The notes beneath the pieces are model-generated. The model ran no database searches, was not told where the DNA came from, and saw nothing but the letters and a program-made list of their open reading frames with translations. A DNA stretch of 64,000 nucleotides from Colias croceus (taxonomy: Eukaryota; Arthropoda; Insecta; Lepidoptera; Pieridae): NCBI RefSeq assembly GCF_905220415.1, contig NC_059564.1, forward strand, positions 2,368,501 to 2,432,500, in the 5' to 3' direction. A program made the translations under genes and the position numbers. Positions 38,701 to 48,507 of this stretch are shown piece after piece; within the stretch, counting starts at the first letter, position 1, and each line of letters begins with the position of its first letter.

Positions 38701-39015
38701 TCACGAAAAACAAGATAGTTATAACTTCGTGTTTAATGAAACTTATAAATATTTTCGATGGAAAATAAACAAAAAAATCTCTAATAAATCAGTGACACGA
38801 CCACAGAATACTGTATAATAGTAGCTAAACGCTACAGAACGGACACTCTCCACCTCCCGCCAAAATTAAACACTTACCTCACCCCGCACGATCAGCCTGA
38901 AAATGGTCCGCATTTTTCTGCAAGGACGATACGCAACGAAGATTGACAACATTAATCAAATTGACTTAAAGTAATTTTATTATTTTGGATTTGTAATTAT
39001 CGTTTTTAGTAGAAA

Positions 39016-39081
39016 ATGGTTAGATATTGTGCTGTTTACGGATGTATTTCATCAGAAAAACGCGAATTTTTTTTACGCTAG
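39016..39081 (+). pseudogene. THAP-like N-terminal fragment, closed by a stop
   Basis: An ATG at 39016 gives MVRYCAVYGC (C-x4-C as in THAP domains), then SSEKREFFLR and TAG at 39079. It lacks the rest of the finger and no splice donor precedes the stop. GGACACTC sequences lie on both sides in inverted orientation (about 38838 and 39167), hinting at a small mobile unit. It is 1.6 kb from the clearer THAP exon. Confidence 0.4.
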
Positions 39082-42000
39082 TCACAAATGTGCCAACCAT
39101 AAAGCGTTAACACACACATTTGCAGTCTCTACAGTGTGACTGTCAAAACGATAATTTTGTATGGAGTGTCCGGGGTGTGACACGACACAAAATGCACCTA
39201 TTTATACATGCCACAGTTCAGAGGGCTAAAAACATTTGTAAATTAACACGGAATAAAAAGCAACAAAATGAATCTGTCAGTGTCATTTCTGTCAAAATTA
39301 CACTAATTTTCATAACCAATCAATAATTATCAATTGACCAAATGTAATATACGTTATTTGAAGTGAAACTTCTTTTCAATAACAAAACTTAACTACTTAC
39401 TTTACTTACCGAATTCGTTAAAATTTTTCTTACATTTTTATCCCAAACTGACGTCAATCCTATAAATACGCAAGAGGGCGTGTATAGCCGTGATTGATGC
39501 CCTTTGTTTAAACAACTTACGCCGCTTCGTTACGGACGCCGTATCGACGGATTGTACCTACAACTATATATACAACTTCTAAATGCACAAAACTTGAATT
39601 GGTATTCAAACTTTGGTATTCTGTGTTGCTGTTTGGATAATTTGTTATTGGTTTAAAATAAGACAGCCTGATGATAAGACTTATGTCTACGGCCCTAATT
39701 AGAGAATAATAATTATCTTGTACTTAGGTACGCGTGATTTAAACAATTATTGTCACTTAACTTTGCCGTTAAAAACCAACTTTCTTTAGATAATTAGTAA
39801 GTAAGTATATGAAAGGTATACGGTATCGTCGTGAAAAAATTTTTTATGTTAAAATGAAAGAAACAATGCAAACATAATACTACATAAAAACACTCAAAAT
39901 GTATTTTAAATGCATGTTTGGATTACAAATTTAGCGAATATTAAAACAATTATACCTACTCACTCATTCATGTATTTTCTTCTTCCCATTTTGATTATCT
40001 ATTATTGCCTCAATGAACTTTTTAACTTGAATTAACTTAGTTATAATATTCTTGATATTAGTAATATCAGTTGCAGTAGTGAGATTCCACAATTTTGCCA
40101 ACGTTCCATTGTAAATGTGCTTTGTTTATATTATAAAAGTTTTAGGTAATTAATTCTATCATAAAGTTTCCACTTTCCGTAGAAAAAATACTTCACCAAA
40201 AACAAAAAGTCAAAAGAAATGTCAAACACGCCTACCAAAGATAATATGTCGGCCATCTTGGACTTATCGTATCAATTGAAATACTTTTAAAAACATTAAT
40301 AATTATGTTATAATTAAAATCAGCAATAATTGAAAAAAAAACATTTGTCAAAAAATTTAAATAGATTATTTATTACTGACCATCATATTATATGAAGAGT
40401 ATCTGTATAAAATATTAAAATATAAGTAGAGAGATTTTTGTTATCCCTCTTTCCTTTGTCATAAAATATGTATCCTTAGAGTATATATACTATCTATAGA
40501 GTGCGAACAACCAAGTGGGAACAGTAGGCACAGGTGGGAACAACACGACGCTCCCGCCGCGAGCGCTCGCAGTCGTGGTTGAGTGCTCACGAAGTGCGTT
40601 GCTCTGGATTTTTTTTATATTTACGAATAAACATGGTGAAATGTGCAGTTCTCTCTTGCAAAAACGATACTAGAAAATACACAAAATTGAAATCCACTAT
40701 CACATTTCATCAGTAAGTCGATTGTTATACTTATTTTTATGAAAATAAATCTAGCATCGCGGGGGTGAAGGGTAGGTGGGAGGCGGACACGCGCAGGCTC
40801 GCTCGCGCGCCTCACTGCCGTCACGTGATCGTAGTGATGTGACCTGACCAACGCTGTACTCGATATAAAGTTTACTAGAAGAACTATATTTTAACAAATT
40901 ATTTATTTAACTTTAAAATTAAAACTCTTTTAAAAATGTATTATAAATAAATTTGTGGTGTGTTTTGTATGATACACTTTCTAATATTATGAATGCGAAT
41001 GTATTATAGTGTAAATGTAAAGTATGTAATGTTACGATATATTTTCTGAACCGCTAAATTGATTTTGAAGATTTTGATAGTAGAATGGATAAAATTAAAT
41101 AAAAAAATTATTAATATTATTTATTATATTATCATTTTAAATTATTGATTATTCCTTAATATTTTTTACCATTTTTAAAACATTATTATTATTGTTTGAT
41201 TTATTATTAAAGAAATAGCACTAAACCCGATCTTTTATTTTATTAACTTTATTATTTAAAAAGTACTCACGTTTTTCTGATATTCCAATTAAACATATTT
41301 TTTTAAAGTACTTATAATTAATACAAGAAAATTTCTTATATAATATTTAATATTCAAATGGAATAAACAAACTTTATTCAGTTGGTAAACAAATAAAAAA
41401 ATTACATATTTATACTTTATTCATATATTTTTCCTTTAATAACTTATTGAACATAAAATTTACTTATGATACATATTTATTTACATAAATTATCGATAGT
41501 TCAACACGCAATTGATACCTACCCATCCCTATTTGTCACACACACATCTATATAGTATCTATAGCTCATCTGCCTACGATCCGCACTAGGCAATTTGTGC
41601 AATACACTCGCTCTATACTATTGTAATACTCTAAGTATGTATCATTTGCGTATGCAAATAGTTTTGCAAAAATATAACAGAATGGTGTCATGTCCCGGAT
41701 CGCTCTGAGCGCAAACAGAATCCGGCACCTCAAACAGAATACAGAATTGAGACGCGAATATCAATATTTGATATTTGACTTCGTGACAGCGAACGGCCAT
41801 ATTGCCGCGCTTTTTTGACGTTTAAAATTTATTAGGTATCGGTTGACAGCTATTATTTTATCAGATAACAATTTAATATGCGACGTTTGAACTTCGAAAC
41901 AAACAATTGATTTTATCAAAAAAAAAACAAGTACATAATATGTTGAATTTTTTATAAGTACGTATTAATAAAGGCATGGACGTATAAAAAAAAGGTATAC

Positions 42001-42589
42001 TCAAATGTAATGACAGAGATGGCCGTATGGTACTTACCTACATATTAATTAAATATACAGTAGGTAAACCATCAGGTTTGAGATAAATATATCCCATATA
42101 CTTAATTATTTTGTTGCAATGAATGAATTTATTATGATAATTAACTGCAACGTTAGCGTTTTATCTAACTAACACTCTGGGTTCAAATCCCTTAGGAAAA
42201 GCTCAGAATAATTCCCTGCGGTAGGGCGTGCATTAGCATGCCTAATATCTTCTATTTATGAAAACATTATGATATTCATCTCATAATTGGCTCCCATAAT
42301 TCATACGAAAATTATATATTATTATTTATGCCGTATTAATGCAGAATTTAGATAGGTACTAAACATTAAAATATTTGATGCTTGTAAATGATTAAAATAA
42401 ATACAGTGAAATACAAAAATATTTACGATTGTCCCTTTATTCCACAGTTTTATTCCCATCGGTCAATAAAAAAAACAACAAACAGCCAGCACGTCCGTCC
42501 ATCGGATTTCCATCGCCCATTTTTTTATTTTTTTATCTTTAAAAGAAAACAGTCACGGAATTGCGTTCAAAAATCGAACAACTTGCTCA
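39082..42589. other. Mostly AT-rich DNA around the THAP exon
   Basis: Other than the THAP exon and a GC-rich block just after it (40755-40850), I see only AT-rich sequence. The 68-codon ORF at 39120 has no recognisable domain. Confidence 0.5.
40633..40712 (+). CDS. THAP zinc-finger first exon (partial gene)
   Basis: ATG at 40633 opens MVKCAVLSCKNDTRK and runs to ITFH before a consensus donor CA|GTAAGT. The C-x4-C pair at residues 4 and 9 and the terminal TFH match the start of a C2CH THAP domain, where the next exon should begin with a Phe-Pro. Family knowledge: THAP proteins are DNA-binding factors, many derived from P-type transposases. The upstream 100 bp is GC-rich with GAGCGCTCGC. I could not find the continuation downstream, so the gene is either long-introned or broken. 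Confidence 0.6.
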
Positions 42590-42720
42590 CGTCCAGGCAG
42601 TGCGGTAGCGCGCCCGGAGGCGGGAAGACGGCTGTTGATTGGTGCAAATTGAATTTGGCGCGAAGAGGGGTATTGTCGTGTCGATTGCTCGCTGATTGCT
42701 CGTTTGTGGCGCAAATGCAT
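42590..42720 (+). promoter_or_regulatory. GC-rich promoter-like block
   Basis: A CpG-containing island stands out from the AT-rich flanks (GGTAGCGCGCCCGGAGGCGG near 42604), followed by GATTGG, an inverted CCAAT box. It lies about 330 bp upstream of the ATG of the 60-codon spliced ORF. A role as that gene's promoter is inference. Confidence 0.25.
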
Positions 42721-43042
42721 AACGTGGATATGATGCTGAATATTTTTTGATACTATCCTAAAAAATATTATAGCAAGGCTATATATTTATACTGAAGCTT
42801 TGACAGGAGAAAAGGTCAACATAGGAGCAATGCGAAATGTGTTTCCCTTGAATCTATTGCTGCTTTAGAGGTGAATTATACACGAATTAAGTACCAATAC
42901 ATTATTGAATAGAAACCTTTTTACGAAAGTTCTGTGATGTGAACTCAAGTGATGCTTCAATATTTTTTATTACAAAAAAAGGGAATTAACTACTATTAAC
43001 ATCTATATATTTTTAATAATAACATCAACAATATTAGCTATC

Positions 43043-43570
43043 ATGAATATGTTTAACTATGAAGTTGTTCAAGGTAAGTAATTTTGAATTGAATGGTAAT
43101 TTGGTAATTTGGAATTTGAATTTAAAATTTTATAAAACTCTGTGGTTTTTGTCTTTGTTAATTTAAATGAAACGTGTTATGTATAGAATAATATAGAAAA
43201 AGTTTTTATCAGAGAAATTTGAAACGACCTCCATAACGAAGTTGTTTAAATATATTAGTCTAAAGAGAATGTCTGCAAGGCGTTATCTTCCTTACAGCTA
43301 TACAAAACAACTACATCCCTATGGAAAGAAGCAAAAATGAATATCTAATTCTATCTAGAGATAAACCCACAGAAAAAATGCAAGAAATAAGTAAGTACCC
43401 AACTTCCTTTGAAAGATCTCATATATTTTGCAGTTCACATTGTTCGCATTGTTCAGAACCACACATAAAAAATTAAATTAATATATATCTTAGCAAATTT
43501 TACATTTTCAGCTCACAATTTTGCTGAGAAAACAGTGCCTTCCCTTACGAGTTCATACAAATATTATTAA
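43043..43570 (+). CDS. Candidate small spliced gene, 60 aa, unknown function
   Basis: I do not recognise this protein. Three short exons (43043-43073, 43298-43390, 43512-43570) join in phase 1 at both introns, with GTAAGT donors and CTTCCTTACAG and ACATTTTCAG acceptors. The frame starts MNMFNYEVVQ, passes NEYLILSRDKPTEKMQE and ends SSYKYY before TAA. Both introns are short (224 and 121 bp). There is no signal peptide or membrane helix; it is polar with mixed charge. A GC-rich stretch at about 42590-42720 could be its promoter. A family A short repeat abuts the stop codon at 43572, so the natural 3' end may have been lost or replaced. A chance run of good splice sites remains possible. Confidence 0.45.
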
Positions 43571-43571
43571 A

Positions 43572-43762
43572 TCTGTGCTCCGCGGTTTCACCCGCATTGC
43601 TCTGCTCCTGTTGGTCTTATTGTAATGATATATAGCCTATAGCCTTCCTCGATAAATGAGCTATCTAACATCGAAAGAATTTTTCAAATTGGACCAGTAG
43701 TTCCTGAGGTTAGCGCGTTCAAACAAACAAACACACTCTTCAGCTTTATAATATTAAGTATG
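43572..43762 (-). repeat. Family A repeat abutting the 60-codon ORF
   Basis: Reverse-oriented copy starting 2 bp after the TAA of the spliced small ORF. Confidence 0.85.
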
Positions 43763-44889
43763 GATAATACCTTGTATAGATACACAACAAATTATTTGAA
43801 TCAGAAACCCTTAATAATTATAACATAAACTACAATCCATTCTATAAAAACAAAAAGGCATATCCACACCATTCCAACATACGATAACACGATTTAGCCA
43901 CTCTACCAAGTTACGACGAGCTTTGTTTGACAAAGTATATCGTTTAGACAGCCGTTTGTACAATGGATACCTATTCTATATGCTGTTTATTTACTAGACG
44001 AGCTATTTTTGGGGATAAAGTATGTATTTGATGATTAATTTTTAGATTATTATGTAGTATTGTATCTAAGTAGAATCAGCTAAGAGTACACTGGTCCTGA
44101 TGGAACGAAATCGCATCTACAAATCTTTCTACTCTAAGATTATATAAAGAGAAAATATTATTTTGTTTGTTTGTATTGAATAGGTTCCAAAAATACTGGA
44201 CCAATTCTAATGAACTTTTTCAACAATAGAAAGCTACATTATTAGGATGCAAGTATTTAACATAGTACTATATACGTATATTTATTTTCTTTCGTTTTTA
44301 TATCGTGAATTTTCCCAAGCGTAGCCAGGAAAAGCGGCTATAAAGGTCAAAATTCTTTCCATAAAATCGATCAAATACTGACATATTTTAAATGCGAAAA
44401 TTTTAAGGCCTTAATAGGGGCCATACTGCTAGCGACCTTGCTAGGTGATTTACAAGGCGGGACCGGCCGCGGCGCGAATCTACCGTAGTAAAAGTACGTA
44501 TCTATAAAAAAGAAAATTATTAAAAAGATATGGAATCAAAATTTAAAACAACCATGCCCTGTGTTTTAATTTCATAAACACACTGTAAAAACACTACAAT
44601 AATTGACGTTATATTGACCAAAAATCGACCTCAGTTCTTGATTTTTATCCAAAAAACCTGATTGTAAAATAAACAAATTAACTAAAACAACCATGCGCCC
44701 TCTATCATTTTCGAAACTTTAATATACATTTTTTTTAGATATGTACATTAAGAATCTAAGAAGAAAAACGGTTATAACTAGAGTTAATTTTCGGTATTAA
44801 AAGGGAATTCTACCCGATTCAGGCCTAGTAATGTAGGTATGTAGGTAATAAGCATCCGTCCTACACATAAAGAGGCTTCACTTATCAGC
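43763..44889. other. Intergenic, nothing recognised
   Basis: AT-rich, with a GC-rich patch at about 44423-44490 (GGGACCGGCCGCGGCGCG) of unknown role. Confidence 0.5.
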
Positions 44890-45130
44890 CATACTAATAT
44901 TATAAATTCGAAAGTAACTCTGTCTGTCTGTCTGTCTGTTACTCAATCACGCCTAAACTACTGAACCAATTTTCATGAAATTTGGTATACATATATTTTG
45001 ATACCCGAGAAAGGACATAGGCTACTTTTTATCTTGGGAAAATGACGCAATCCCGGAAATCCCACGGGAACGGGAACTATGCGGGTTTTTCTTTGACTGC
45101 GCGGGCGAAGCCGCGGGCGGAAACCTAGTA
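44890..45130 (+). repeat. Family B repeat, full length
   Basis: Best preserved forward copy, ending GCGAAGCCGCGGGCGG. It lies 65 bp outside the left Harbinger terminus. Confidence 0.88.
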
Positions 45131-45464
45131 TCAGTATAAGTACTTGCAGTATATATTTTCCTTCCTATAATCTGCTTTATGTGGTTAGCATATTATAGCA
45201 TCTACAGACGCTCCGATTTGGTTGGTGCCAACCATCCGACCACGACCAAATCGGAAAGTGTAGAGAGCGGTCGGTCCGACATAATTATTATTAATATTGG
45301 TTTGACGTGGTCGGATGCGCCAGCGATACCAACCAAACCAACTTCCTATCCGACCCAACCAAATTGGAACGTTTGTAAGCTTTGTTCCGACCAAATCGGC
45401 TCATTCCATAGAGTAATATAGGTAATTGACTCATTCGCATTCGCAACGCCGCCGGTGTGTCAAC

Positions 45465-45707
45465 ATGAACGCCGAGGGAGTTACAGTCACCGAACGTGAT
45501 ATTATAATAAAATTACTGGAAGTATATAAAGACTTTCCCTGTTTATGGGATTTAACTAATAAAGATTACGCAAACAGAGATGCCCGAAATCAAGCATATA
45601 TTATTATGTTAGAACTATTAAAAAAAATTGACAGTGGGGCTACATTAAAAACATTAAAAAATAAGTTAGATAATATGCGTACATCCTATAGGAGGGAGCG
45701 AAAAAAG
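45465..45707 (+). CDS. MADF protein exon 1
   Basis: This exon encodes 81 residues, nearly the whole MADF domain, and ends RRERKK at donor AAG|GTAAGC. Its ATG is 229 bp inside the left terminal repeat, leaving room for a promoter within the element. Confidence 0.88.
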
Positions 45708-48507
45708 GTAAGCAAATTCAAGTCAAATATCCTGTTATGTATATAAATAAATAATGTGTTTTATATGTTTTTAATTTATGAGCATTTTTGTCTGATCTCG
45801 ATGACATATAAATGAAATGTAGAAACTTTGATTCACTAAAAAGTATTTAATAAATATCAAACCTATTTAATAAATAGCACATCTAAATAATATGTAGTAG
45901 GTAATTAATAATATCAAATCTTTTTTATTTTTTACTTCTCCGTTTTTCAAGTCGGTTGTTTTTAACGTAGTTATTTTTATTGCGTTTTATTATGAACTAG
46001 CTGAGCCCCGCGGTTTCACCCGCGTGGCTCAGCTCCTGTTGGTCTTAGCGTGATGATATATAGCCTATAGCCTTCCTCGATAAATGAACTTTCTAACACC
46101 GAAAGAATTTTTCAAATCGGACCAGTAGTTCCCGAGATTAGCGCGTTCAAACAAACAAACAAACAAACTCTTCAAGAAAGAACTCTTCAGTCAAAGAAAA
46201 ACCCGCATAGTTCCCGTTCCCGTGGGATTTCCGGGATAAAATCTATCCTATTTCCCGGGGTAAAAAGTAGCCTATGTCCTTTCTCGGGTATCAAAATATC
46301 TCCATACCAAATTTCATGAAAATTGGTTCAGTAGTTTAGGCGTGATTGAGTAATAGGCAGACAGACAGAGTTACTTTAGCATTTATAATATTAGTATGGA
46401 TGACATGATTGCTAAAGGATTTCGCCCATTCCCTAGACTGGCTTCTACAGTCTAAATAACAAGAGAAATATGAAGTGATATACGGCTGCGCAATATCAAA
46501 ACATGTCTTGATGTAGCAAGACTAGCAAGTATACATAGTGGTAAATCAAAACATGTTTTGACAATACTTAACAAGTAAAAAAATCATTATAATATATTCT
46601 AAGTACTTTATTGAAGAAATAAAACAACTATGGGTTTCAGTAAACAATAAATTTGGATATTTTACATATTTTAGGTGGAAGCTAGCAAGACTAGTGGCGC
46701 TGGAAACGATGAGGTGCATACGCCATCACTATGGTACTATGAACACCTCTTATTCTTGGATGAAAAAATCACGCCGACGACAGAGGTTATTGATAATATG
46801 GAGACGGATTCTTCCCAGTCACATAATGATGAGGTAAGCTTTAAATATTCATAGTATTAATCATTCTTTCTTGAAAATGTACCCGGCCCTGATTGTTAAA
46901 ATATTCAGTGAATATTTGTCTAACAGAATTACCATCTGCAGTACGTTGCCTTTCTGTTCTGTTAAGGCCTACTAAGTTGTCATTTAATCTCCAGTCTCCT
47001 GGCCGAAAAGTACATGTTTCAGTATCCTCGGTATCAACACAATTTCTTGTTATATAGTTTGATGACTTTTTTCTTAAATAATTGTGCAGTGTGCATGAAG
47101 CCATTACAACTTTGGGTACATTATGAACATTAATTTGAATTGGTCTTTTTAATACTCTAAAACGTTCAGCTAAAATACCAAATGCATTTTCTACAATTCT
47201 TCTTGCTCTGGAGAGTCTATAATTGAAAATTCTTTGATCATGTGTCAAATTTCTTCTTGGATATGGTTTTAAAAGATTTTCATTAATGGCAAATGCATTA
47301 TCTGCCACAAAACAATATGGGGCGATAACATTTGATTGCGGTAAAATAGAAGGTGATGGTAAATTTAGTTGGTTCGATTTCATTTTTTCATGAAAAGTTG
47401 TATGTTTGAATACTCCACCATCAGAAATACTGCCATTAGAACCTATATTTACATAAATAAACTCGTAATTTGCATTCACAATACCAAGCAGGACTATGCT
47501 AAAAGTTCCCTTATAATTATAGTACAGTGTACCCGATTTTGGCGGCTTCTCGATAATAACATGTTTGCCGTCAATAGCACCCAAGCAATGATTAAATTGC
47601 CATTTTATTTCAAAGTCTTTAGCTATTTGTAACCAGTCATTTTCTGTTTCAGGAACCTGCAACAAAAAGAGAACGCGTTACGAGAAGAAAGCAAAATGAC
47701 ATTTTAAAGAAACAGTCGGAATTACTAGAGTCTGCTAAAATATTAATATCTGGTGACGGCACATCAGCTGATGCTTTCGGGAACTCCGTGAGTTCTCAGC
47801 TCAAGGAGCTCCCAAAAGTACAAAGATGCCTCGCCGAAAAAATAATAGGAGAAACATTGTTCTATGCAAAACTAGGAGTGCTTACTTTTGAAACCTCAAT
47901 AAATATTAAAAGAAGATCAGTACAATATTTAGGTCAGGGGTACGCGTACCAGCAGCAGGTGCCACAAACATATGCACCATCACCAACACCATCACCTCAG
48001 CATCACCAGCCGTCACCATATGCACCATCACCATCACCATCACCACAGCATCACCAACCGACACCATTTGCACCATCACCAACACCATCACCACAGCATC
48101 ACCAGCCGTCACCATTTGCACCATCACCAACACCATCACCACAGCATCACCAGCCGTCACCATATGCACCATCACCATCACCATCACCTCAGCATCACCA
48201 GCCGTCACCATTTGCACCATCACCATCACCATCACCTCAGCATCACCAGCCGTCACCATTTGCACCATCACCATCACCATCCCCACAGCATCGTCAGCCA
48301 TCACCATCACATAAGTACTCACATACATCACAATCACTTCAACTCAGTCAGCCATCAACGTCATCAACATTACCTCAGCTTCCACCATCATCATACCAGC
48401 AACAATTAGATTCCAATTCATTAATTAATTACATAAGCAGCAATCAACAACAGGTAGTCAGAGGAAAGGGGAAGGAGTTAAAAAAATATTTGATTTTTAA
48501 AAAGTAA
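45465..48507 (+). CDS. Harbinger-encoded MADF/BESS-like DNA-binding protein (3 exons, 418 aa)
   Basis: Exons are 45465-45707, 46675-46833 and 47653-48507, all joined in phase 0 with GTAAGC donors and TTTTAG/TTTCAG acceptors. The ATG at 45465 is the first that gives the domain. Residues about 8-81 (ERDIIIKLLEVYKDFPCLWD ... TLKNKLDNMRTSYRRERKK) are a MADF/Myb-SANT-like domain, and exon 2 continues with SLWYYEHLLFLDE, usual in MADF proteins. Exon 3 has a helical FGNSVSSQLKELPKVQRCLA region resembling a BESS-type interaction motif, then seven copies of a 16-residue Pro/Ser/His/Gln repeat and a Ser/Gln-rich tail. Known for the superfamily: a second Myb/MADF protein binds the ends and helps the transposase enter the nucleus. 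A poly(A) signal AATAAA is at 48927-48932. Confidence 0.88.
45772..45975 (-). repeat. Family I repeat fragment in MADF intron 1
   Basis: TTTATGAGCATTTTTGTCTG on one side and TTTTCAAGTCGGTTGTTTTTAA on the other match parts of the repeat at 24606-24925. Confidence 0.5.
45996..46181 (-). repeat. Family A repeat nested in the Harbinger element
   Basis: Well preserved reverse copy in MADF intron 1, directly followed by a family B copy. Confidence 0.88.
46186..46398 (-). repeat. Family B repeat nested in the Harbinger element
   Basis: Reverse copy in MADF intron 1 next to the family A copy. Confidence 0.85.
46675..46833 (+). CDS. MADF protein exon 2
   Basis: This exon encodes 53 residues (starting VEASKTSG, with SLWYYEHLLFLDE in the middle), between acceptor CATATTTTAG and donor GAG|GTAAGC. 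It lies in the presumed 3' UTR of the opposite-strand transposase. Confidence 0.85.
46841..47656 (-). CDS. Harbinger transposase exon 2 (catalytic core)
   Basis: This exon starts VPETENDW after the acceptor and contains all three putative catalytic residues. It lies entirely within intron 2 of the MADF gene on the other strand. Its stop is 7 bp from the MADF exon 2 end, and its first 4 bases overlap MADF exon 3. Confidence 0.92.
   Translation of the reverse strand, partial: VPETENDWLQIAKDFEIKWQFNHCLGAIDGKHVIIEKPPKSGTLYYNYKGTFSIVLLGIVNANYEFIYVNIGSNGSISDGGVFKHTTFHEKMKSNQLNLPSPSILPQSNVIAPYCFVADNAFAINENLLKPYPRRNLTHDQRIFNYRLSRARRIVENAFGILAERFRVLKRPIQINVHNVPKVVMASCTLHNYLRKKSSNYITRNCVDTEDTETCTFRPGDWRLNDNLVGLNRTERQRTADGNSVRQIFTEYFNNQGRVHFQERMINTMNI

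Larger units (their letters stand above)
35979..39015. other. Intergenic DNA downstream of exex
   Basis: Repeats of families D and A occupy 36051-36920, and a family B fragment is at 38578. A GC-richer, promoter-like block lies at about 38040-38160 (ATTCGCCGCGCGTTCGTCG). No ORF with coding features follows it closely. Confidence 0.45.

Noticed and set aside
42160..42230. tRNA-like B box (GGTTCAAATCC)
   Set aside because: The T stem pairs poorly, and no A box or acceptor stem could be found at the right distance.
42388..42750. 120-codon ORF upstream of the small spliced gene
   Set aside because: It mixes AT-rich and GC-rich halves with no domain and overlaps a promoter-like block.
45179..45421. 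ORFs on both strands over the left Harbinger end
   Set aside because: They read through the terminal and subterminal repeats.
47971..48306. CRISPR-like regular repeat
   Set aside because: The repeats are in direct tandem without spacers and are coding; the genome is eukaryotic.
47906..48409. 143-codon - strand and 145-codon + strand ORFs across the minisatellite
   Set aside because: Both are frame shadows of the 48 bp repeat in the MADF exon, with extreme composition and no extension outside it.
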